Assembly (NCBI RefSeq): GCF_019039105.1
Contig: NZ_JAHPIV010000015.1
Coordinates: 46,873 to 110,872 of the forward strand
Length of the DNA stretch: 64,000 nucleotides
Reading direction: 5' to 3'
Source of the DNA: Desertibacillus haloalkaliphilus
Lineage (GTDB): Bacteria > Bacillota > Bacilli > Bacillales > KJ1-10-99
Shown here: piece after piece, positions 57,996 to 64,000 of the stretch
How positions within the stretch are numbered: position 1 is the first letter of the stretch
Layout of the letters: every line of letters starts with the position of its first letter
Position numbers and translations under genes: made by a program
The notes under the pieces: generated by a model
What the model was told of the DNA's origin: nothing
The model's database searches: none
Seen by the model: the letters and a program-made list of their open reading frames with translations, nothing else

Positions 57996-59279
57996 TTACA
58001 TAAAGTTTGTAGGTGCCCAAAGAGAAATGGCAGGGATAAAGGCAATTACAATTGCCGCAATAATCAGAATCATTAAAAATGGTACACTATGTTTAATAAA
58101 CTCCTCTACTTTTGTACCAGTTATAGAGCATGTCGTATACATAATGGTTCCCAATGGAGGCGTTATAGTCCCTAGGCTAACACAAATGATAAAGAAAATT
58201 CCAAATTGAACAGGGTCAATACCATATTCTAATAACATTGGCATAAATAAAGGAGTCAAAATAATAATTGATACGTTTCCTTCTATAAACATTCCTACAA
58301 CCATTAAAAATACAAGTACGATAATAAAAAACATAAATGGTGAGGAAATATATTCAGTGATAAAAAGCGTCATTTTCTGTGGCACTTGCTCTAAAGTTAA
58401 TACCCAAGCAAATGCTGATCCAGCAGCAATGATGATTAAAATTGACGCTGCAGTATGTACAGTTTCAACAAGAGCCTTAACTAATTGACCAAACTTCATT
58501 TCACGGTAGATGACTAAACCAAGGATTAGTGCGTAAACAACAGCAATCGCCCCAGCCTCAGTAGCACTAAATATCCCAAAACGTATTCCTCCAATAATAA
58601 TAACAGGTAAAAGTAACGCTAGCACTGCATCTTTAAGTGCATAAAAGAACTCTTTTGCTGTTACCTTTTCACTTTTTTCAGTTTCAAGGTTATGTTTTTT
58701 CGCATAGAAATGAACATATATCATAAAAATCAAACACAGAGTAATCCCTGGCAAAATCCCTGCTAAAAACAATTGCCCAATCGAAACGTTACCAACATAC
58801 CCATACATAATTAAAGCAATTCCTGGTGGAATAATTGGTGTAATTAAAGCTGTTGATGCAGTAAGAACAGTGGCAAAAGATCGGGAATACCCCTTTTTCT
58901 CCATTTCTGGAACTAATACTTTTGACTGCATAGCTGCATCAGCAATATTAGATCCAGACAAACCACCCATTAATGTACTAAGAACAACATTAACCTGAGC
59001 CATCGACCCAGGAAGAGGTCTGGTAATAATTTCTGCAAATCGTAACATTCTTGTTGTAATCCCAGTGTAGTTCATTAGTATACCTGCTGTAACAAAAAAG
59101 ATGATCGCTAGTAAAGGAACAGATTCTATTCCCCCTATCATCCTTTGAATGAGGACCATAAATGAAAAAGTGTCAACGAATATAAAATAAGAAGCTGTAC
59201 TAATTATTAAAGCAAATGCAATTGGTACATTCAGAAGAAATAAAATGAGTAATACAGACAATACGAGAGCGAGAGCCAT
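57996..59279 (-). CDS. TRAP transporter large membrane subunit (DctM type)
   Basis: A 427-residue protein with about 12 membrane segments; GGLSGSNIADAAMQSKVLVP (about 113-132) and TPPLGTIMYTTCSITGTKVE near 370 are conserved in DctM. It forms the Na+-driven transport channel with the small subunit encoded one base upstream in the operon. Part of a TRAP set (DctP-DctQ-DctM order) next to a UxaA-type dehydratase, so the substrate is probably a sugar acid or related hydroxy acid. Confidence 0.94.
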   Translation of the reverse strand: MALALVLSVLLILFLLNVPIAFALIISTASYFIFVDTFSFMVLIQRMIGGIESVPLLAIIFFVTAGILMNYTGITTRMLRFAEIITRPLPGSMAQVNVVLSTLMGGLSGSNIADAAMQSKVLVPEMEKKGYSRSFATVLTASTALITPIIPPGIALIMYGYVGNVSIGQLFLAGILPGITLCLIFMIYVHFYAKKHNLETEKSEKVTAKEFFYALKDAVLALLLPVIIIGGIRFGIFSATEAGAIAVVYALILGLVIYREMKFGQLVKALVETVHTAASILIIIAAGSAFAWVLTLEQVPQKMTLFITEYISSPFMFFIIVLVFLMVVGMFIEGNVSIIILTPLFMPMLLEYGIDPVQFGIFFIICVSLGTITPPLGTIMYTTCSITGTKVEEFIKHSVPFLMILIIAAIVIAFIPAISLWAPTNFM

Positions 59280-59280
59280 C

Positions 59281-59763
59281 TTAAGATCCCCCTTCCTGCC
59301 CAGGCTTCTGTTTAAAGGATCTAACCAAAACCCTGGTAAATTGAATGGCTGTTAAAAGGCCTCCTAATGGTACAGCAATATTAATGAATTGATAACTGAT
59401 ACCAAGTACAGGTGTTACTTTGCTGGTAGCCTGTGCCGTTAACTCAGAGCCAAGGAAAATAAATATATAAATAAGAACAAAATAAATGGCTGCGGCACGA
59501 ATAATTGAGCAAGTGATACGCAAAGGCTCTGGCATCTTATTCACAAAATAATCAACGCCTACATGACTATCCCGCTTCATTGCTGAGCTAATTCCTATAA
59601 AGACTAACCAAATAAATAACCCTATAGCAATTTCCTCAGCCCACGCGATCGGATTATTTAATACAAACCGAAAAAATACATTAGAACCGGTTAGTAAAAT
59701 GATTACTGCAAGTGCGACAGTCGCAATTACATCATCAATAGCGTTAAACCACTTCATAATCAT
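59281..59763 (-). CDS. TRAP transporter small membrane subunit (DctQ type)
   Basis: 160 residues from ATG 59763 (GGGGGAAAAATA site; a longer reading to 59799 lacks one). Four membrane segments; NPIAWAEEIAIGLFIWLVFI and KRDSHVGVDYFV are the DctQ signatures. It couples the binding protein to the channel subunit. Confidence 0.93.
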   Translation of the reverse strand: MIMKWFNAIDDVIATVALAVIILLTGSNVFFRFVLNNPIAWAEEIAIGLFIWLVFIGISSAMKRDSHVGVDYFVNKMPEPLRITCSIIRAAAIYFVLIYIFIFLGSELTAQATSKVTPVLGISYQFINIAVPLGGLLTAIQFTRVLVRSFKQKPGQEGGS

Positions 59764-59966
59764 TATTTTTCCCCCTAACCAACAATAATGATAGTACACC
59801 TTACCTCCTTTCCTCTTAGATTGAAGAGTAAGGTAAATTCATATGGAGAGAATAGTGCGCATCGTACTTAAGTACATGCGCACTATTCCATGTGATAATC
59901 TTTCCCTTTTTGTCCATCTACATTTTCTATGTAATGAACACAATTTTCTTTAGAAAGTATTTAGTG

Positions 59967-61010
59967 TTAACGATGTTCAAGTAACTCTTGGATTTCTTCA
60001 TAAAGTCCTGGTGTCCAATTAGGGAATTCTTCATAAACCCCTTGTACACTCTCTCTAAATGGATCAATGTCTACTTCATAGAATTCTACACCTAGCTCTT
60101 CAAATTCTGCTAAAACTTCTTCGTTTTGTTCTTCTAATACTTGTTTTCCATATTCTCCAGCCTCAATCCCAGTATCTCTAAGAGTTTGTACAACATCTTC
60201 TGGTAATGAATCAATAAAGGATGTACCACCAACCCAAGAAATAATAAACTTTTGATGTCCTGTAAAAGAAAGGTGTTGAGAAACCTCATGCGCCTTTACG
60301 CCTTGAAGTACTGAAAGTGGATTTTCTGCCCCATCTATTAAACCTTGCTGAAGTGAAGTGTATAAATCTCCTAGTGGAGTTGGTGTTGCAGCTGCTCCCA
60401 TTGCTTCAAATGTAGCAATTGACATTTGGTTGTTTGGCACACGGATTTTCATACCATTTAAATCTTCAGGTGATAATACCTTTTCATTTGTTAAAAGGTG
60501 CCGCTCTCCGTAAACTGTGTTTGCAATAATATCAAGACCTTCTCCATTAAGATCACTTCGTAATCCCTCGAACCAATCAGTGGTTGTTAAATATAATAAG
60601 TCATCCATGCTTTCCACTAAGTAAGGTGCCGTTAAGATCCCTGCATCTGGTACATAATCCATTAAGAAATCATATCCAGCTAATACGATGACGTTATTCC
60701 CCATTGTAGCTTGTTCAATAACATCCTTTTCAGAACCTAATTGTGAACTTGGATAAAGATTTAATTCAATTTGTCCATTGCTTTCTTCTTCAACGAGTTC
60801 TTTCCACTTTTGAGCAAACTTATCAATTGGCTCATCAGGTTGGTTTCCATAAGCAACATTAATTTCAATTGTTTCTCCTTCTGATGCTCCCTCAGACTCG
60901 CCTCCTGTTGATGAAGTATCTGTTGTACTAGAGTCTGACGAACAAGCTGTAGTAATCATAATTAACATCATAACTACGGCTACAGGTAACAATTTAAGTA
61001 CTTTTTTCAT
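59967..61010 (-). CDS. TRAP transporter solute-binding lipoprotein (DctP type)
   Basis: A 347-residue secreted protein: signal peptide with lipobox ITTAC (Cys about 23), a Ser/Thr/Glu-rich linker, then a DctP fold. LLTNEKVLSPEDLNGMKIRV with the conserved Arg that binds carboxylates, and QQGLIDGAENPLSVLQGVKA, are typical. It captures the acid outside the cell. Separated from the DctQ gene by about 200 bases; no gene in that gap. Confidence 0.93.
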   Translation of the reverse strand: MKKVLKLLPVAVVMMLIMITTACSSDSSTTDTSSTGGESEGASEGETIEINVAYGNQPDEPIDKFAQKWKELVEEESNGQIELNLYPSSQLGSEKDVIEQATMGNNVIVLAGYDFLMDYVPDAGILTAPYLVESMDDLLYLTTTDWFEGLRSDLNGEGLDIIANTVYGERHLLTNEKVLSPEDLNGMKIRVPNNQMSIATFEAMGAAATPTPLGDLYTSLQQGLIDGAENPLSVLQGVKAHEVSQHLSFTGHQKFIISWVGGTSFIDSLPEDVVQTLRDTGIEAGEYGKQVLEEQNEEVLAEFEELGVEFYEVDIDPFRESVQGVYEEFPNWTPGLYEEIQELLEHR

Positions 61011-61108
61011 TACGATAACCCCTCTCCATTTAATTTTTATGTTAAGTAGAGATAGTTAGAAAACGCTTACAATACAAGCCACTTAAACTATCCCTACTAA
61101 AAACTGAA

Positions 61109-62287
61109 CTAGAATGTTGGACCAATTCTCCAAATACCAAAGTCATGTTGCTTAAGAATTTCTGCTTTTGTAAGCTTTCCAGAGCTAACTAAGGAAATCT
61201 CATCTAAAATTCTTTTTCCCACATCTTGTACGTTTTCTTTACCGTCAATGATTGTTCCCGCATCAAGGTCGATATTTTCACTCATTCTTTCAAACATTGG
61301 CGTATTCGTAGAAATTTTGATAACTGGTGCAATTGGTGATCCTGTAGGTGTTCCTCTTCCACTTGTAAATAGTACAACTTGAGCGCCACCTGCAACCATC
61401 CCTGTTAATTGTTCAATGTCATGACCTGGCGTATCCATCCAAACCAATCCTTTTTCCGTTGGTTCTTCAGCGTAATCAACAAGTTCATTTAGCGTACTTT
61501 TTCCAGCTTTATTTGCAGCTCCTAAAGATTTTTCTTCGAGTGAGCTTAATCCGCCTTCAATATTTCCTGGACTTGGGTTACCTGTTCTAATATCTACTCC
61601 CATTTGGATAGAACGGTTTTCCATTGCTTCTATGACTTCATAAACACGCTTGGCTACTTTATCATTTTTAGCCCGATTAGCAAGTAAATGCTCTGCTCCA
61701 ATTAATTCCGTTGTTTCAGCTAAAATCGCTGTTCCACCTTTTTCAACGATCATATCACTTACTGCTCCAACTGCAGGATTTGCAGATAATCCAGAACATG
61801 CATCAGACCCACCACATTCAGTCCCAATAATTAATTCGTTAAAATCACACCATTCTTTCATTTGGGCCGAAGCTTCTTGAACGAGCTCAGAGGCAGCTTG
61901 GGCTCCTTCAGCTATAGCTGTTAATGTCCCTCCATGGTCTTGAATAGAAACTGTTCTTACAGGTTTTCCAGTCTTAGCAATTTCCTCAGCTACACTTCTT
62001 GCTTGGTGAGTTTCACACCCTAAACCCAAAACGACCACACCATAGACATTTGGGTTTTTCCCCATTCCTGCATACGTTCTGAACGTCTGCTCATAATCCA
62101 CACCCACTTGTGCACATCCATGTTGATGAATAAAACTAACTGTACCCTGTACAAGTTCAGTGATTCGCTGTGCTGTTTGTGTGGCACATGTAATGGTTGG
62201 TAAGATTAAAACATGATTACGTACCCCGACTTTTCCGTTTGCTCGACGATATCCTAAAAATTTTCCTTCCTTATTAATCTGTAGCAA
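61109..62287 (-). CDS. UxaA-family dehydratase/lyase, large subunit
   Basis: About 392 residues from TTG 62287, preceded by GGGGGGAT; longer readings overlap the small-subunit gene without a site. UxaA-type C domain: KVGVRNHVLILPTITCATQT, IHQHGCAQVG (metal Cys/His), GTECGGSDACSGLSANPAVG and GRGTPTGSPIAPVIKISTNT. With the small subunit it forms an altronate dehydratase, or a relative such as the sulfolactate sulfo-lyase SuyAB, which is also split. Substrate undecided. The gene overlaps the small-subunit gene by 14 bases. Confidence 0.88.
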   Translation of the reverse strand: MLQINKEGKFLGYRRANGKVGVRNHVLILPTITCATQTAQRITELVQGTVSFIHQHGCAQVGVDYEQTFRTYAGMGKNPNVYGVVVLGLGCETHQARSVAEEIAKTGKPVRTVSIQDHGGTLTAIAEGAQAASELVQEASAQMKEWCDFNELIIGTECGGSDACSGLSANPAVGAVSDMIVEKGGTAILAETTELIGAEHLLANRAKNDKVAKRVYEVIEAMENRSIQMGVDIRTGNPSPGNIEGGLSSLEEKSLGAANKAGKSTLNELVDYAEEPTEKGLVWMDTPGHDIEQLTGMVAGGAQVVLFTSGRGTPTGSPIAPVIKISTNTPMFERMSENIDLDAGTIIDGKENVQDVGKRILDEISLVSSGKLTKAEILKQHDFGIWRIGPTF

Positions 62288-62585
62288 TTTTATCCCCCCG
62301 TCCTCTAGTTCCTTCAAGATTATGAACATGAATATGTTCGCCTTCTTTAATATCACGTACAGACCTTCCGATAACTTCTCCATACTTAACAATATTTTCG
62401 CCCTGTTTAATATCATGGACTGCAAATTTATGACCGAAAGAAATTGTATCTTGCATGAGTATTTGTTTCGATGAGCCATCAGGTAAATTCACTGTTACTT
62501 CTGCATTAGCAGGGATCTCTTGCAAAGCAACTGCCACGCTATCAACTGTTCTCATAACAATTGTTCGATATGTCTCTTCACTCAA
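62274..62585 (-). CDS. UxaA-family dehydratase/lyase, small (SAF-domain) subunit
   Basis: A 103-residue SAF domain: VDSVAVALQEIPANAEVTVN, GHKFAVHDIKQGENIVKYGE and GEHIHVHNLEGTRGRGD, the N-terminal third of single-chain UxaA/GarD proteins. GGGAGGG site before ATG 62585. First gene of the operon with the large subunit and probably the TRAP genes. Confidence 0.88.
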   Translation of the reverse strand: MSEETYRTIVMRTVDSVAVALQEIPANAEVTVNLPDGSSKQILMQDTISFGHKFAVHDIKQGENIVKYGEVIGRSVRDIKEGEHIHVHNLEGTRGRGDKIATD

Positions 62586-62659
62586 TTTAATTCACCCTCC
62601 CGAATTTCTTAGCGTAACTATAAACTCTTAAAGTCTAGTTCTATTGTAGTGTGATAGCA

Positions 62660-62670
62660 TGGTAGGACCA
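62660..62670. promoter_or_regulatory. operator-like TGGTAGGACCA
   Basis: An 11-bp interrupted palindrome TGGT-N3-ACCA, 75 bases ahead of the small-subunit gene. Matches two further copies in this intergenic region. Probable site of the FadR-type regulator. Confidence 0.6.
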
Positions 62671-62771
62671 CTATAGAACTGATTATTTATCAAGGGGATT
62701 CTTAAAGGTTCGGTTGCTCTACTAACTAAGTTTGTTTAATTTTAAAATTAAAGCGCTTTCCTAAAGGTGTG

Positions 62772-62782
62772 TGGTAGTACCA
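62772..62782. promoter_or_regulatory. operator-like TGGTAGTACCA
   Basis: Second TGGT-N3-ACCA site, within the divergent region; a partial copy (AGTACCAT) follows at 62803-62810. Confidence 0.65.
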
Positions 62783-62975
62783 GTATAGTTATAGTACCAT
62801 AAGAATTTTCTTTCTTCAACAAATTTTCACACTATTTTAATTTAGCATACTACTCATCACTCATATTTAAATAAAAATTTCTACACTATACCTGTTAAGC
62901 ATATGGACATCTATTTTTATAATTAAATTAAAATTAAGATAAAATATTTTCTTTTGATATGCTTTTGTGGTATTT

Positions 62976-62986
62976 TGGTGGTACCA
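62976..62986. promoter_or_regulatory. operator-like TGGTGGTACCA
   Basis: Third TGGT-N3-ACCA site, 40 bases ahead of the regulator's own start, as expected for autoregulation. Confidence 0.65.
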
Positions 62987-63023
62987 CAATTCATTTGTAA
63001 AACATCAAAAAGGGGGTGGTTAT

Positions 63024-63728
63024 ATGGTGAAAATAAATCCAATTAAAAGAATGACAGTCACTGAGCAAGTGATGGAACAAGTGGCTTCTTGGATAACATC
63101 AAATCAATTAAAACCTGGAGATAAATTGCCAAATGAACGATTGTTAGCTGAAGAGTTTGGAGTAAATCGAGGAAGAATACGTGAATCTTTGCGAGCTTTA
63201 TCCCTGATTGGTCTCATTACAATTAAGCCCGGAGAAGGAAGCTTTGTTAGTAAACATGAATCTCCAATCCCCTCTGAGACAATTATTTGGATGTATTACA
63301 ATGAAATAAACAATTTAGAAGAAGTATATGCTGCACGAAAGCTAATCGAGTCTGAGATTTACTTCGAAGCATCTCAGAACATGTCAAAAGAAGAGATCGA
63401 AGTACTTGAGAAAATATTAGGTCAGTTAAAAGAGTTATCTGTCAAAGATAAAAATACACAAGCATTTCAGGAACTCCTTGATGAATTTGATTTACACATG
63501 GGATTTTGTAGTAGTAATAAAATATATAGTAAGTTAATGCAAACGATTGTATATCTTCGCCATGAGACGATGTTAAAGCTTCTGAATGTACCTGGGGCTT
63601 GGGAAAACAGTATTCACTGCCGAACGATGTTGGTAAAAGCGATTAAAGACCACGATAATGAAACAGTAAAAAAAGCTATTGAGCTTAATTTCACAAATGC
63701 TAAAAAGTTTTATGGAAAAGTTAATTAA
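63024..63728 (+). CDS. FadR-subfamily GntR regulator of the UxaA/TRAP operon
   Basis: 234 residues from ATG 63024 (AAAGGGGGTGG site). GntR wHTH: VTEQVMEQVASWITSNQLKP, GDKLPNERLLAEEFGVNRGR, IRESLRALSLIGLITIKPGE; FCD-type C domain from about 85, with His/Asp ligand candidates (DLHMGFCSS, YLRHETM). Divergent from the dehydratase operon, with three matching palindromes between them. UxuR/KdgR-like regulators of this group sense sugar acids; the effector here is inferred. Confidence 0.92.
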   Translation: MVKINPIKRMTVTEQVMEQVASWITSNQLKPGDKLPNERLLAEEFGVNRGRIRESLRALSLIGLITIKPGEGSFVSKHESPIPSETIIWMYYNEINNLEEVYAARKLIESEIYFEASQNMSKEEIEVLEKILGQLKELSVKDKNTQAFQELLDEFDLHMGFCSSNKIYSKLMQTIVYLRHETMLKLLNVPGAWENSIHCRTMLVKAIKDHDNETVKKAIELNFTNAKKFYGKVN

Positions 63729-63900
63729 ATTGGCAATCAGTGAGGAAAGAGTGACCATCCACCCCATTTATACAAAATGTAAGCACCATTTCGATGGTAT
63801 TTATGTTGGGTATCGGTTGAATAGCTCTGCCCCCTCTAATCTCATAATTCCGTAAAACAGGTTCTAAGTCAAATGTTGGGGTAGGCTATGTGCCTACTCC

Positions 63901-64000
63901 CTATCCTATATGACTTTGAATTGCTTTCCATTGATGATGGAGTAAAACCCTCATCCGAAAACGATCATACCTGCGGAACCCAAATGCATTACGCTTAATC
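63901..64000 (-). CDS. C-terminal end of an IS transposase (partial)
   Basis: On the minus strand the frame entering from the window edge reads IKRNAFGFRRYDRFRMRVLL and HHQWKAIQSHIG before a stop at 63901. The NAFGFR end is typical of ISL3-type (IS204/IS1001/IS1165) transposases. Only 32 residues are in the window. Downstream, GTAGGC...GCCTAC (63881-63897) is a hairpin and the IS end probably lies between 63780 and 63880. Confidence 0.65.
   Translation of the reverse strand, partial: IKRNAFGFRRYDRFRMRVLLHHQWKAIQSHIG

Noticed and set aside
1..64000. tRNA genes and complete rRNA genes
   Set aside because: No cloverleaf with CCA-type end and no rRNA beyond the 60-base segment at 12.8 kb was noticed by eye; a tRNAscan run would settle the tRNA point.

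Overview
The window looks like plasmid (or plasmid-derived) DNA of a Gram-positive, low-GC Bacillaceae bacterium. The basis is strong AGGAGG-type ribosome binding sites with many GTG/TTG starts, an actin-type partition operon, an iteron origin beside a large Rep-like protein, and Bacillus-type gene families throughout. The exact species cannot be read from the sequence.

Left half (1-31 kb), a replicon and accessory region. At 1-3.7 kb there is a palindrome-bounded array of 12-bp repeats, then a wHTH / ParM-like / ParR-like operon with the same operator-like repeat family before and after it. Two paralogous units of a divergent XRE regulator and a tiny MTKE peptide gene follow (2.8-3.5 and 5.9-7.0 kb). 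A 362-residue wHTH protein is encoded twice, in 1.55-kb direct repeats 13.5 kb apart. Upstream of the first copy are two candidate plus-strand small RNAs, one built from three hairpins with the same 7-nt loop. Between the copies lie two tyrosine recombinases, a HipA-like kinase gene with a partner, an Lrp regulator with a UlaG-like hydrolase, a frameshifted Abi_2 gene beside a short 23S-rRNA-like segment, and a decayed operon. At 18.8-21.4 kb are six 32-bp-spaced iterons and a 558-residue Rep-like protein. A single-strand DNA operon (wHTH, SSB, Rad52-like) follows. It is split by a duplicated ssb that encloses an IS200/IS605 element, an AbrB-Doc toxin-antitoxin pair and an integron-like array of five one-gene cassettes encoding membrane or lipoproteins. 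A 5'-3' exonuclease gene and thiM close this half.

Right half (31-64 kb), catabolic islands. A complete biotin-independent malonate decarboxylase operon (GntR regulator, mdcH-A-B-C-DE-G, with D and E fused) is divergent from the malonate transporter genes madLM. It is bounded by a decayed 3' fragment of a molybdopterin oxidoreductase gene on one side and the intact gene on the other, i.e. about 200-bp direct repeats. An MCP-like gene here is truncated by a lone-TnpB element. The FdhF/YdeP-type oxidoreductase, a DUF2294 protein and FdhD form a molybdoenzyme unit. From 46 to 57 kb there is a CoA-thioester degradation operon (hydroxyacyl-CoA dehydrogenase, enoyl-CoA hydratase, thiolase, acyl-CoA ligase, cupin, acyl-CoA dehydrogenase, permease) with a GAF/PucR-type activator and an MBL hydrolase. 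The window ends with a TRAP transporter, a split UxaA-type dehydratase, their FadR-type regulator with three matching TGGT-N3-ACCA operators, and the 3' end of an IS transposase.

How the parts fit: the left half keeps and copies the replicon, and the right half supplies uptake and breakdown of carboxylic acids (malonate; an unknown acyl acid; a sugar acid or sulfolactate-like acid), each with its own regulator. Frameshifts, nonsense codons, duplications and IS elements show active turnover.
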